DNA of 35,837 bases from an uncultured Prevotella sp. (GTDB taxonomy: Bacteria > Bacteroidota > Bacteroidia > Bacteroidales > Bacteroidaceae): NCBI GenBank assembly GCA_937895845.1, contig CALBLK010000055.1, positions 1 to 35,837 of the forward strand, read 5' to 3'. A model generated the notes under the pieces. That model searched no databases. It was not told the DNA's origin and worked only from the letters and a program-made list of their open reading frames with translations. Each line of letters starts with the position of its first letter. Position 1 is the first letter of the stretch. The translations under genes were made by a program, and so were the position numbers. Positions 24,109-32,147 of the stretch are shown piece by piece.

Positions 24109-24382
24109 CCGCGCCGGTCTTTAAAGGTTTCTCCTCGCCGCTGGCGCTGCCTGCGGCACGGTCCTTGGGCTTGCGCGCCACAGCATAGATCATTGACACA
24201 AAGCCGGCGAGGCACACCACGGGCGCCACCTTGATGCGGCGCGCACTGAACACGTCGGGGTTGAAGGCGGTCTCCGTGGAGCCGCCGCCGCTCATCAGCA
24301 CAAAGCCGACGACAACCACTGCCATGCCGATGGCCAGCAGGATGTAGTTGACACGGTCGAAAGCAAAATTTCTCTTGTCCAT
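24095..24382 (-). CDS. Small membrane protein, DUF3098 family
   Basis: This 95-residue protein starts MDKRNFAFDRVNYILLAIG and has two hydrophobic segments (about 13-31 and 52-68) around a GGGSTETAFNPDVFSARRIKVAP loop, with a charged cytoplasmic-like tail. That matches DUF3098, a family often encoded next to ftsX in Bacteroidota. An upstream in-frame extension to 24772 runs antiparallel to no conserved protein and lies within ftsX, so the ATG at 24382 is chosen. Its function is unknown; linkage to ftsX and uppP suggests an envelope or division role. Confidence 0.85.
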   Translation of the reverse strand: MDKRNFAFDRVNYILLAIGMAVVVVGFVLMSGGGSTETAFNPDVFSARRIKVAPVVCLAGFVSMIYAVARKPKDRAAGSASGEEKPLKTGADELD

Positions 24383-24414
24383 ATCTGATAGTTGTTTGTT
24401 CGCTGTAGGGAGAA

Positions 24415-25293
24415 CTAGATGTTGTACAGCTCGCCGGCGGTCATCCGCAGGAACCTGTTGACCGAGAAGAACGAGCAGAGCATGGTGATGGCTATGCCGA
24501 ACACCACGACGGCGGCCCCGGTGACGGCCAGCTCGCGCCAGGTGATGACGAGCAGGATGGCCGGCTCGTAGCAGTAGAGTGCGTAGACACCGCCGCCGAG
24601 GATGGCGCAGGCGAAGACGGCGGCGGCCAGCCCCACCCACATGGCGCTGCGCATGAAGGGGCGGCGGATGAAGCCCCACGACGCGCCGACGAGCTTCATG
24701 GTGTGGATGAGGAAGCGGCGCGAGTACACGTTGAGCCGCACGGTGTTGCTCACCAGCGAGAACGACACGCACGTGAGCAGCACGGCGAGCACGAGCAGCA
24801 CGGCATTGATTTTCTGGAGGTTGTCGTGCACCTTGTCCATTAGGTCTTCCTGGTAGGCCACATCGGTCACCCTGGGGTTGCGCCTCAGTTCGGCGGAAAT
24901 CCAGCGCAGCGAGTCACGGTTCACGTAGTCGGCCTTGAGCTGCACCTCGAGGGTGGCCACAAAGGGGTTGAAGCCGAGGAACTCCGAGGGGTCGGCGCCC
25001 ATGGCGGCCGTCTGCTCGCGCTTGGCCTGCTCCTTGCTGATGTAGTCGATGTTGCGGGTGTAGGGGCGGTGGTAGAGGTCGCGGCAGAGCAGGTGGGCCT
25101 GGTTCACCGACACGTTGTCGCCCAGCATCACGGTCACCGTGAGGTTCTCCTTGACATAGGCCGAGAGGTTGCGCGCCGTGAGCACGGAGAACACCACCAT
25201 TCCCAACAAGACCAGCACAAGGGTGGTGCTGATGCACAATGTAACCACCTGCAAGCCGTAACGCCTGCGGGTGTTTCTGCGTTTCTTCGCCAT
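24415..25293 (-). CDS. ftsX: Cell division protein FtsX
   Basis: FtsX is the membrane part of the FtsEX complex that activates peptidoglycan hydrolases at the septum. The 292-residue protein has a first membrane segment (about 17-40), an extracellular domain (about 41-165) with NLSAYVKENLTVTVMLGDNVS and DPSEFLGFNPFVATLEVQLK, then three C-terminal segments including VLLVLAVLLTCVSFSLVSNTVRLNVYSRRFLIHTMKLVGAS, the usual FtsX arrangement. It opens the minus-strand operon. No ftsE is adjacent, as is usual in this phylum. Confidence 0.95.
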   Translation of the reverse strand: MAKKRRNTRRRYGLQVVTLCISTTLVLVLLGMVVFSVLTARNLSAYVKENLTVTVMLGDNVSVNQAHLLCRDLYHRPYTRNIDYISKEQAKREQTAAMGADPSEFLGFNPFVATLEVQLKADYVNRDSLRWISAELRRNPRVTDVAYQEDLMDKVHDNLQKINAVLLVLAVLLTCVSFSLVSNTVRLNVYSRRFLIHTMKLVGASWGFIRRPFMRSAMWVGLAAAVFACAILGGGVYALYCYEPAILLVITWRELAVTGAAVVVFGIAITMLCSFFSVNRFLRMTAGELYNI

Positions 25294-25325
25294 TTCCTTT
25301 TGGATATAATCCTCCTAATTTCCTG

Positions 25326-25356
25326 CAAAGGAACAAAAAAAAAGGCGGACGCCCAA
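25326..25356 (-). promoter_or_regulatory. Probable promoter of the ftsX operon
   Basis: The minus strand has TTGG (25357-25354 region), 20 bases, then TTCCTTTG (25333-25326), one mismatch from TAnnTTTG. It lies about 33 bases before the ftsX ATG. Confidence 0.5.
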
Positions 25357-25461
25357 CGCATTTAACAAGTATTAACCGCCATTGCAGCGTTTTTCCACCT
25401 TGCTTACAAGCCGGGCTGCACCTCGACAATAAAAATAAAAGGCAGTTTCACGCCCTTTTAT

Positions 25462-25492
25462 TTTGTATTGTCTTCGGTTTGCACTACCTTTG
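25462..25492 (+). promoter_or_regulatory. Promoter of the radical SAM gene
   Basis: TTTG (25462-25465), a 19-base spacer and TACCTTTG (25485-25492) match the Bacteroidota consensus exactly. The first ATG after it is only 17 bases further on, so the leader must be very short. This also rules out a start at 25468, which lies inside the promoter. Confidence 0.85.
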
Positions 25493-25509
25493 GAGTCAGA
25501 AAAGAGCAA

Positions 25510-26292
25510 ATGCCTATGAGCACTGTCATTTACCCGGCCCCAATCTTCGGGCCCATCCACAGCCGGAGGCTCGGCATCTCGCTGGGCATCAACCTGATGC
25601 CGGCCGACGGAAAGGTGTGTACGTTCGACTGCATCTACTGCGAGTGCGGCTTCAACGCCGACCGGAGGCCCACGCTGCCACGGCCCACGCGCGGCGAAGT
25701 GGCCGCCGCACTGGAGGCGAGGCTCAAGGAGATGGCTGCGCACGGGCCGCGCCCCGACGTGCTGACCTTCGCGGGCAACGGCGAGCCAACGGGGCACCCG
25801 CAATTTGCGGGGATTATCGGCGACACCGTGGCGCTGCGCGACCGCTACTGCCCCACGGCCAAGGTGAGCGTGCTGAGCAACGCCACCTGCATCGCGCGGC
25901 CCGAGGTGAGGGAGGCGCTGATGCGCGTTGACAACAACATACAGAAGCTCGACACGGTGAACCCCCACTATATAAACAAGGTGAACCGACCGGCTGGCCG
26001 CTACAGCGTGGAGGAGACCGTCGAGGGGCTCAAGGCCTTTGGCGGCCATGTCATCATACAGACCATGTTCATGAGGGGGAAGGCCTGGGGCGAGGACGTT
26101 TGCAACACCACCGACGAGTATGTCACCCCGTGGCTGGAGGCGCTGCGCGACATCGCGCCCCGGGGGGTGATGGTCTACACCGTTGACCGCGAGACCCCCG
26201 ACCGCGAGCTGGCCAAGGCCACGCACGAGGAGCTGGACAGCATCCGCAGCCGGGTGGAGGCTCTGGGCATACCGTGCACCGCTTCATACTGA
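25510..26292 (+). CDS. Radical SAM protein, COG0731-like
   Basis: The protein has about 260 residues. The radical SAM cluster motif is CTFDCIYC (Cys35, 39 and 42 counted from the second Met), followed by another Cys (CECG). FAGNGEPTGHP (about 90-100) is the glycine-rich SAM-binding region, and VSVLSNATCIARPEVREAL and NNIQKLDTVNPHYINKVNRP follow. The overall pattern resembles the COG0731 group that includes wyosine-pathway enzymes, but the substrate here is unknown. Starts at 25510 or 25516 are equally good. It is followed after 23 bases by the MaoC-type gene, so the two are probably co-transcribed. Confidence 0.85.
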   Translation: MPMSTVIYPAPIFGPIHSRRLGISLGINLMPADGKVCTFDCIYCECGFNADRRPTLPRPTRGEVAAALEARLKEMAAHGPRPDVLTFAGNGEPTGHPQFAGIIGDTVALRDRYCPTAKVSVLSNATCIARPEVREALMRVDNNIQKLDTVNPHYINKVNRPAGRYSVEETVEGLKAFGGHVIIQTMFMRGKAWGEDVCNTTDEYVTPWLEALRDIAPRGVMVYTVDRETPDRELAKATHEELDSIRSRVEALGIPCTASY

Positions 26293-26315
26293 ACCAATAA
26301 CAAACACAACCGACT

Positions 26316-26780
26316 ATGAGTAAATTAGTGATTGACAACTACGAGGAGTTCGCCGCCATGCTGGGCAAGCGGCTGGGCGAGTCCGACTATGTGGAACTGT
26401 CGCAGGAGCGCATCAACCTGTTTGCCGACGCCACGCTGGACCACCAGTGGATTCATGTGGACACGGAGCGCGCCAGGGAGGAGAGCCCCTTCAGGACGAC
26501 AATCGCCCACGGATACCTCACGCTCTCGATGCTGCCCTACCTGTGGAACCAGATTATCGAGGTGAACAACCTGAAGATGATGGTCAACTACGGCATGGAC
26601 AAGATGCGTTTCGGCCAGGCGGTGAAGTCGGGCGAGAGCATCCGGCTGGTGGCCGACCTCGCCGGCATCGCCAACCTGCGCGGCACAGTGAAGGCCGAAA
26701 TCAAGTTCGCCATCGAAATCAAGGGGCAGAAGAAGAAGGCGCTCGAGGGCGTGGCCACGTTCCTCTACTATTTCAACTGA
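26316..26780 (+). CDS. MaoC-family dehydratase (hotdog fold)
   Basis: This 154-residue single hotdog-fold protein resembles MaoC/NodN-type (R)-specific enoyl hydratases. The active-site pair appears as Asp42 and His47 in FADATLDHQWIHVD, followed by SPFRTTIAHGYLTLSMLPYLWNQ, the usual substrate-tunnel helix, and VNYGMDKMRFGQAVKSGESIR. It may hydrate a trans-2-enoyl thioester; the carrier (CoA or ACP) and pathway cannot be told. It is cotranscribed with the radical SAM gene and followed by a large palindrome. Confidence 0.88.
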   Translation: MSKLVIDNYEEFAAMLGKRLGESDYVELSQERINLFADATLDHQWIHVDTERAREESPFRTTIAHGYLTLSMLPYLWNQIIEVNNLKMMVNYGMDKMRFGQAVKSGESIRLVADLAGIANLRGTVKAEIKFAIEIKGQKKKALEGVATFLYYFN

Positions 26781-26874
26781 GCGGCGCCACACTGCCGGAC
26801 GCACCGTCCCGGCTTGCCGAACGGCCACTCCCGGGCGGCGGAACGGCCCGGATGACACGGCGGAACGGCCTGTC

Positions 26875-26929
26875 TGGCCATGCAAAGCGGCCTGTATCGC
26901 AGTGCGATACAGGCCGCTTTGCATGGCCA
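26875..26929. repeat. 55-base near-perfect palindrome
   Basis: Two 27-base arms (26875-26901 and 26903-26929) are exact reverse complements around a single central base. It lies between the convergent MaoC-type gene and lptB. No T run follows on either strand, so it is not a standard intrinsic terminator, though it could still stop or process both converging transcripts. Just before it are three copies of a gaacggcc motif (26818-26870). Confidence 0.9.
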
Positions 26930-26970
26930 CTCAAAAGGTGGCGCCGGCGGGTGCCGGCCGGGCTGCCGGC

Positions 26971-27804
26971 TCAGGGGGCCGGACTGCCGCTTTCACCGCC
27001 CTGGGAAGGGGCCATCTGGAAGTCCTTCTTGCGCAGCACGAAGTCGCTTCCGAGGTATTTCTCACGCACTATCTCGTTGGCGGCAAGCTCCTCGGGGACG
27101 CCCTGGAACAGGATGCGGCCCTCGAACAGCAGGTAGGCGCGGTCGGTGATGCTCAGGGTCTCGTAAACATTGTGGTCGGTAATCAGGATGCCGATGTTGC
27201 GGTACTTCAGCTCCCACACAATCTTCTGGATGTCGCCCACGGCAATGGGGTCGACACCGGCAAAGGGCTCGTCGAGCATGATGAACTTGGGGCTGATGGC
27301 CAGGCAGCGGGCTATCTCCGTGCGGCGGCGCTCGCCTCCCGACAGCTGGTCGCCCTTGTTCTTGCGCACCTTGCCCAGCCGGAACTCGGCAATGAGGCTT
27401 TCCAGCCGCCCGAGCTGCCAGGCGCGGGGCTTGCCTGTCATCTCGAGCACGGCCATGATGTTGTCCTCGACGCTCAGCTTGCGGAACACGCTGTTCTCCT
27501 GGGCCAGGTAGCCGATGCCCGCCCGGGCGCGCTTGTACACCGGATAGTCCGTGATGTCGAGGCCGTCAAGGAAGATGCGCCCGGCATTGGGCACTATCAG
27601 GCCCGTCGTCATGTAGAAGGAGGTGGTCTTGCCGGCACCGTTGGGACCGAGCAGCCCCACAATCTCGCCCTGGCGCACGTTGATGGACACGTTGTTCACC
27701 ACGGTGCGCTTGCCGTACCTCTTCACCAGTCCCTCGGTGCGGAGGGTCATTCCGCCGGCCGCCACGGCCCCGGGCGCGCTGTTGCCTGTATCGCTCATAA
27801 GCAT
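26971..27804 (-). CDS. lptB: LPS export ABC transporter ATPase LptB
   Basis: LptB powers extraction of lipopolysaccharide from the inner membrane with LptF/G. The 277-residue protein has Walker A GPNGAGKTT, the Q-loop (YLAQENSVF), signature LSGGERRRTEIARCLA, Walker B FIMLDEPFAGVDP and switch His in ITDHNVYETL, all close to LptB. The gene could begin at 27804 or 27798; a longer in-frame start (27840) lies upstream of a -7 promoter element and is rejected. The C-terminal tail (about 20 residues after LGSDFVL) is extra and low in complexity. It is divergent from mlaE. Confidence 0.95.
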   Translation of the reverse strand: MLMSDTGNSAPGAVAAGGMTLRTEGLVKRYGKRTVVNNVSINVRQGEIVGLLGPNGAGKTTSFYMTTGLIVPNAGRIFLDGLDITDYPVYKRARAGIGYLAQENSVFRKLSVEDNIMAVLEMTGKPRAWQLGRLESLIAEFRLGKVRKNKGDQLSGGERRRTEIARCLAISPKFIMLDEPFAGVDPIAVGDIQKIVWELKYRNIGILITDHNVYETLSITDRAYLLFEGRILFQGVPEELAANEIVREKYLGSDFVLRKKDFQMAPSQGGESGSPAP

Positions 27805-27815
27805 TGTTTGTGCTG

Positions 27816-27823
27816 CAAAAATA
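27816..27823 (-). promoter_or_regulatory. Promoter -7 element for lptB
   Basis: The minus strand reads TATTTTTG, a -7 match 11 bases before the first lptB ATG. No clear element lies 19-21 bases upstream. It shares a 90-base divergent region with the mlaE promoter. Confidence 0.6.
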
Positions 27824-27897
27824 CGAAAAATGCCGCTCATAAACGCCGCAAAGGCGAAAAACTATTGCGGGGATGCCAGTTTCATGCGCTTTTTGCT

Positions 27898-27905
27898 TAA
27901 TTTTG
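27898..27905 (+). promoter_or_regulatory. Promoter -7 element for mlaEF
   Basis: TAATTTTG followed by CA matches the -7 consensus 21 bases before the mlaE ATG at 27927. No clear upstream element is seen. It excludes the longer start at 27873. Confidence 0.6.
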
Positions 27906-27926
27906 CAGGAAAATCGACGACTGACT

Positions 27927-28673
27927 ATGCTCATCCTCAAATGGCTTGACACACTGGGGCGCTACATCATCCTGATGGGCCGCACATTCTCGCGGCCCGA
28001 GCGCATGCGCATGTTCTTCAAGGAGTACATCAAGGAGATGGCGCAGCTGGGGGTCAACTCCATCGGCATCGTGCTGCTCATCTCGTTCTTCATCGGCGCG
28101 GTCATCTGCATCCAGATGAAGCTGAACATCCAGAGCCCGTGGATGCCGCGGTGGGTGACGGGCTACACCACGCGCGAGATCATGCTGCTGGAGTTCTCGT
28201 CGTCCATCATGTGCCTCATCCTGGCCGGCAAGGTGGGGTCGAACATCGCCTCTGAGATTGGCACCATGAGGGTGACCCAGCAGATTGACGCGCTGGACAT
28301 CATGGGGGTGAACTCGGCCTGCTACCTCATCCTGCCGAAGATTCTCGGCATGATTACCATCATGCCCTTCCTGGTGGTGTTCTCCGCGGCCACGGGCACA
28401 CTGGGCGCCTACGCCACAGCCTACGTGGGCCACGTGCTGGCGCCCGAGGACCTCACGCTGGGCCTTCAGCACGACTTCAACCAGTGGTTCATCTGGATGA
28501 GCATCATCAAGAGCACGGTGTTTGCCTTTATCATCTCAAGCGTGCCCTCGTTTTTCGGCTACACGGTCGAGGGGGGGTCGGTCAACGTGGGCAAGGCGTC
28601 GACCGACGCGGTGGTGAGCTCGAGCGTGCTCATCCTGTGCAGCGACGTGTTCCTAACCCAATTGCTATCATGA
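27927..28673 (+). CDS. mlaE: MlaE-family permease
   Basis: MlaE (YrbE) is the inner-membrane permease of the MCE-type phospholipid trafficking system. The 248-residue protein begins MLILKWLDTLGRYIILMG and has five or six hydrophobic segments, with LLEFSSSIMCLILAGKVGSNIASEIGTMRVTQQIDALDIMGVNSACYLILPKI (about 90-142), the most conserved part of the family. It overlaps mlaF by 4 bases (ATGA). The start at 27927 is fixed by the promoter element just upstream. Confidence 0.95.
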   Translation: MLILKWLDTLGRYIILMGRTFSRPERMRMFFKEYIKEMAQLGVNSIGIVLLISFFIGAVICIQMKLNIQSPWMPRWVTGYTTREIMLLEFSSSIMCLILAGKVGSNIASEIGTMRVTQQIDALDIMGVNSACYLILPKILGMITIMPFLVVFSAATGTLGAYATAYVGHVLAPEDLTLGLQHDFNQWFIWMSIIKSTVFAFIISSVPSFFGYTVEGGSVNVGKASTDAVVSSSVLILCSDVFLTQLLS

Positions 28674-29455
28674 TCGAAATCAAACACCTTTGCAAGTCGT
28701 TCGGCGACAAGGAAGTGCTGAAGGACGTATCGGCCGTGTTCGAGAGCGGGAAGACCAACCTCATCATCGGGCAGAGCGGAAGCGGAAAGACGGTGCTCAT
28801 CAAGAACCTGGTGGGACTGCTCACGCCGACAAGCGGGCAGGTGCTCTACGACGGGCGCGACCTCGTGGGCATGACCAAGCGGGAGCGCATCATGCTGCGC
28901 CGCGAGATGGGGATGATTTTCCAGAGCGCGGCGCTGTTCGACTCGCTCACGGTGCTTGAGAACGTGATGTTCCCGCTGGACATGTTCTCGGCAATGAACC
29001 TGCGGGAGCGCACCCGGCGCGCGCAGACATGCATCGACCGCGTGAACCTGCGGGGGGCCGAGGCGAAATATCCGGGGGAGATTTCGGGCGGAATGCAGAA
29101 AAGGGTGGCCATAGCGCGCGCCATCGCGCTGAACCCGCAGTATCTCTTCTGCGACGAGCCTAACTCGGGCCTTGACCCGAAGACGTCGCTCGTCATCGAC
29201 GACCTGCTGCACAGCATCACGCAGGAATACAACATCACGACCGTCATCAACACGCACGACATGAACTCGGTGATGGGCATCGGCGAGAACATCATCTTCA
29301 TCTACCAGGGCGAGAAGGAATGGCAGGGGACGAGCAAGGACATCATGGGCTCGACCAACGAGAAGCTGACCGACTTCATCTTTGCAAGCGACTTGCTGAA
29401 AAGGATGAAGGCGGCGGAAATGGAAAAGGCAAGGAGGGCCGGCAAGCAGGCCTGA
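28670..29455 (+). CDS. mlaF: MlaF-family ABC ATPase
   Basis: MlaF energises MlaE-linked phospholipid transport. The 261-residue protein starts MIEIKHLCKSFGDKEVLKDVSAVF, with Walker A IGQSGSGKTVL, Q-loop MIFQSAALFDSLTVLENV, signature ISGGMQKRVAIARAIA, Walker B YLFCDEPNSGLDP and switch His in INTHDMNSV. The ALFDSLTV and NSGLDP sequences are typical of the Mla/Ttg2 ATPases. It follows mlaE by overlap. No MCE-domain gene (mlaD) follows; the next gene is convergent 14 bases away. Confidence 0.95.
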   Translation: MIEIKHLCKSFGDKEVLKDVSAVFESGKTNLIIGQSGSGKTVLIKNLVGLLTPTSGQVLYDGRDLVGMTKRERIMLRREMGMIFQSAALFDSLTVLENVMFPLDMFSAMNLRERTRRAQTCIDRVNLRGAEAKYPGEISGGMQKRVAIARAIALNPQYLFCDEPNSGLDPKTSLVIDDLLHSITQEYNITTVINTHDMNSVMGIGENIIFIYQGEKEWQGTSKDIMGSTNEKLTDFIFASDLLKRMKAAEMEKARRAGKQA

Positions 29456-29469
29456 GAACCCGGACAGAC

Positions 29470-29865
29470 TCACTTCATGCGCCACTGGCCGGGCGACCGC
29501 TCGGCCATGGGCACGACAATCTCCTCTTTTGTGCTGTCGGCATAGCACAGCACAAGAAAGGCGTTCACGCCGCGTGCCGCGCTGTCAGCCACGGCCCGGG
29601 CCAGCCTCACCTCGCACACGCCGCCGTGGGCGCCACGCAGCCGGGCTGCAAGCTGGCGCGCGCTGACATGAAGCTGCTCGCGATAGGCGGCCGGCAGACT
29701 GTCGAAGTCGTGTATGCCGGCAGCGAACAGGCCGCAGCGCCCGGCAAGCAGGTGGCCGTAATAGGCCTTGGCCTGCCGGCCGGCAATGTCCTCGGGCCGG
29801 GGCTCCTCCTTGCAGGAGAAGGCCAGGCTGAGGGCGAGAAGGGTGGCCAGCGGAAGCAGTCGCAT
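29470..29865 (-). CDS. Small lipoprotein of unknown function
   Basis: This 131-residue protein begins with a short basic n-region and hydrophobic core, MRLLPLATLLALSLAFSC, where the AFSC fits a lipobox, so Cys is likely lipidated and the protein anchored in the envelope. The rest has no family I recognise; it is Ala, Arg and Leu rich with one YYGHLLAGRC segment and ends ERSPGQWRMK. The ATG at 29865 overlaps the der stop (TGATG), so translation is probably coupled to der. A GTG one codon upstream is an alternative. Confidence 0.7.
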   Translation of the reverse strand: MRLLPLATLLALSLAFSCKEEPRPEDIAGRQAKAYYGHLLAGRCGLFAAGIHDFDSLPAAYREQLHVSARQLAARLRGAHGGVCEVRLARAVADSAARGVNAFLVLCYADSTKEEIVVPMAERSPGQWRMK

Positions 29866-31175
29866 CACTTCTGGCGGATAAAGATGTTGATGGGAGTGCC
29901 CGTGAGACGCCAGTTCTCGCGGATTTTGTTCTCAAGGAACCGGCGGTAGGGCTCCTTGACATACTGCGGGAGGTTGGCGTAGAACACGAACGAGGGTATC
30001 TGGGTGTTGGGCAGCTGCGACACATACTTGATTTTGATGTACTTTCCCTTGATGGATGGTGGCGGGAAAGCCTCGATGAGCGGCAGCAGCGCCTCGTTGA
30101 GCTTGGAGGTGCCTATCCTGGCCTTGCGGCTGAGATAGGCTTCCTTGGCCGCCTCAAGCACCTTGAAGATGCGCTGCTTGGTGAGCGCGGAGGCAAAGAT
30201 GACGGAGAAGTCGACAAAGGGAGACAGCCGGCTGCGGATGGCCTGGGTGAAGGTGCTGATGGTCTTCTGCGTCTTGTCCTCCACCAGGTCCCACTTGTTC
30301 ACCACCACGACAAGGCTCTTGTTGTTGCGCTGGATGAGCTGGAAGATGTTGAGGTCCTGGGCCTCGATGCCGCGCGTGGCGTCAATCATGAGGATGCACA
30401 CGTCGCTGTTCTCGATGGAGCGGATGGCGCGCATCACGCTGTAAAACTCCAGGTTCTCGGTCACCTTGTTCTTCCGGCGGATGCCGGCGGTGTCAACCAG
30501 GTAGAAGTCGAAGCCGAACTTGTCGTAACGGGTGTAGATGCTGTCGCGCGTGGTGCCGGCAATCTCGGTCACAATGTTGCGGTCCTCGCCGATAAAGGCG
30601 TTGACAAGGCTGCTCTTGCCGGCATTGGGGCGGCCCACGACGGCGAAGCGCGGAATGCCCTCCTCAAGGCTCTCGCCACTGTCGGCGCTGAGCTTGGACA
30701 GCACGAGGTCGAGCAGGTCGCCCGTGCCGCTGCCGGTGGCGGCGCTCACGCAGATGGGGTCGCCGAGGCCGAGGCGGTAGAAATCCGCAGCATAATACTG
30801 CATGTCGTTGGTGTCGGCCTTGTTGGCCACCAGGATTACGGGCAGCTTGGAGCGCCGCAGTATCTGCGCCACGTCCATGTCGAGGTCGGTCACGCCATTG
30901 GCCACGTCGACAAGGAAGAGCACGAGGTCGGCCTCCTCGGTGGCGATGACCACCTGCTTGCGAATCTCTTCCTCGAAGATGTCGTCGGAGTTGACCACCC
31001 ATCCGCCAGTGTCGACCACGGAGAACTCGCGCCCGCACCACTCGCACTTGCCATACTGGCGGTCACGGGTGGTGCCGGCCTCGTCGCTGACGATGGCGCT
31101 GCGGGTCTTGGTCAGGCGGTTGAACAGGGTTGACTTGCCCACGTTGGGGCGGCCTACTATCGCTACTAATGCCAT
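29865..31175 (-). CDS. der: GTPase Der (EngA)
   Basis: Der is an essential 50S-assembly GTPase with two tandem G domains and a C-terminal KH-like domain. In the 436-residue protein the first G domain has VGRPNVGKSTLFN (6-18), DEAGTTRDRQYG, DTGG and NKAD; the second has VGRPNAGKSSLVN, AGTTRDSIYT, DTAGIRRK and NKWDLV. The KH-like region (about 350-436) ends with NPQ-type ENKIRENWRLTGTPINIFIRQK. It follows era with a 72-base gap. Confidence 0.98.
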   Translation of the reverse strand: MALVAIVGRPNVGKSTLFNRLTKTRSAIVSDEAGTTRDRQYGKCEWCGREFSVVDTGGWVVNSDDIFEEEIRKQVVIATEEADLVLFLVDVANGVTDLDMDVAQILRRSKLPVILVANKADTNDMQYYAADFYRLGLGDPICVSAATGSGTGDLLDLVLSKLSADSGESLEEGIPRFAVVGRPNAGKSSLVNAFIGEDRNIVTEIAGTTRDSIYTRYDKFGFDFYLVDTAGIRRKNKVTENLEFYSVMRAIRSIENSDVCILMIDATRGIEAQDLNIFQLIQRNNKSLVVVVNKWDLVEDKTQKTISTFTQAIRSRLSPFVDFSVIFASALTKQRIFKVLEAAKEAYLSRKARIGTSKLNEALLPLIEAFPPPSIKGKYIKIKYVSQLPNTQIPSFVFYANLPQYVKEPYRRFLENKIRENWRLTGTPINIFIRQK

Positions 31176-31247
31176 AAGTTGATTGTTCTTGTTACTGTTT
31201 GTGATAATTGGATGAAGGTGGTGGTGGGCGGGGCCGCCGGCCCCCCG

Positions 31248-32129
31248 TCAGCCGGGATTGTAGCCGAAGCTGTCGAGCTCCTTGTCGGAACTGCGCCAGT
31301 CCTTGTCTACCTTGACAAATGTCTCCAGGTAGATGTGCTTGCCGAAGAAGCGCTCGAGCGCCCTGCGGCTCTCGGTGCTCACGCGCTTGAGGGCCACGCC
31401 CCGGTGGCCGATGATGATGCCCTTCTGCGAGTCGCGCTCCACATAGATGACGGCATTGATGCGGATAAGGGTTGCCGTCTCCTTAAACTGCTCCACGCGC
31501 ACCTCGACAGAATAGGGTATCTCCTTGTCATAGTAGAGCAGGATTTTCTCGCGGATAATCTCGCTGACAAAGAAGCGCGCGGGCTTGTCGGTGAGCTGGT
31601 CCTTGTCGAAATAGGGGGGGCTGCCGGGCAGGAGTTCCTCTATGCGCTTCAGCAGCATGCCAGTGCCAAACTTGTTGGCGGCTGAGATGGGAAGGATTTC
31701 CGCGCCGGGCAGCAGCGTGTGCCATCGCTCCACGATGTCGCCCAGGGTCTTCTGGTCGGTGAGGTCAATCTTGTTGATGAGCAGCAGCACCGGGACGGTC
31801 ATCCTTGACACCTTGTCAAGGAAGTCGCGGTTCTTCTCGGGATTCTCTACCACATCGGTGACATAGAGCAGGACATCGGCATCTTGCAGAGCCGACTCTG
31901 AAAAGGCCAGCATCGACTCCTGCAGCTTGTAGTTGGGCCTGAGCACGCCGGGGGTGTCAGAGAACACAATCTGCGCGCCGGGCGTGTTCACAATGCCCAT
32001 GATGCGGTGACGCGTGGTCTGCGCCTTGAACGTGGCTATGCTGATGCGCTCGCCAACAAGCTGGTTCATCAGCGTCGACTTGCCTACGTTGGGGTTGCCC
32101 ACGATATTTACAAATCCTGCTTTATGCAT
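31248..32129 (-). CDS. era: GTPase Era
   Basis: Era binds 16S rRNA near its 3' end and times 30S maturation. The 293-residue protein has MHKAGFVNIVGNPNVGKSTLMNQLVG, AQTTRHRIMGI, DTPGVLRP and NKIDL, then the KH domain QKGIIIGHRGVALKRV (about 235-250). The ATG at 32129 is chosen because the longer start (TTG at 32150) lies inside the -7 promoter element. It precedes der on the same strand; era and der belong together functionally. Confidence 0.97.
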   Translation of the reverse strand: MHKAGFVNIVGNPNVGKSTLMNQLVGERISIATFKAQTTRHRIMGIVNTPGAQIVFSDTPGVLRPNYKLQESMLAFSESALQDADVLLYVTDVVENPEKNRDFLDKVSRMTVPVLLLINKIDLTDQKTLGDIVERWHTLLPGAEILPISAANKFGTGMLLKRIEELLPGSPPYFDKDQLTDKPARFFVSEIIREKILLYYDKEIPYSVEVRVEQFKETATLIRINAVIYVERDSQKGIIIGHRGVALKRVSTESRRALERFFGKHIYLETFVKVDKDWRSSDKELDSFGYNPG

Positions 32130-32147
32130 AATAGAAGATATCTTATG

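Noticed and set aside
22525..24234. Plus-strand 569-codon open frame
   Set aside because: Antisense to truB and uppP, both with clear motifs; long antisense frames are common in GC-rich coding DNA and no family was recognisable in its translation.
24383..24772. N-terminal extension of the DUF3098 frame
   Set aside because: The extension lies wholly within ftsX, is Arg/His-rich low-quality sequence and is not part of the family; ATG at 24382 fits.
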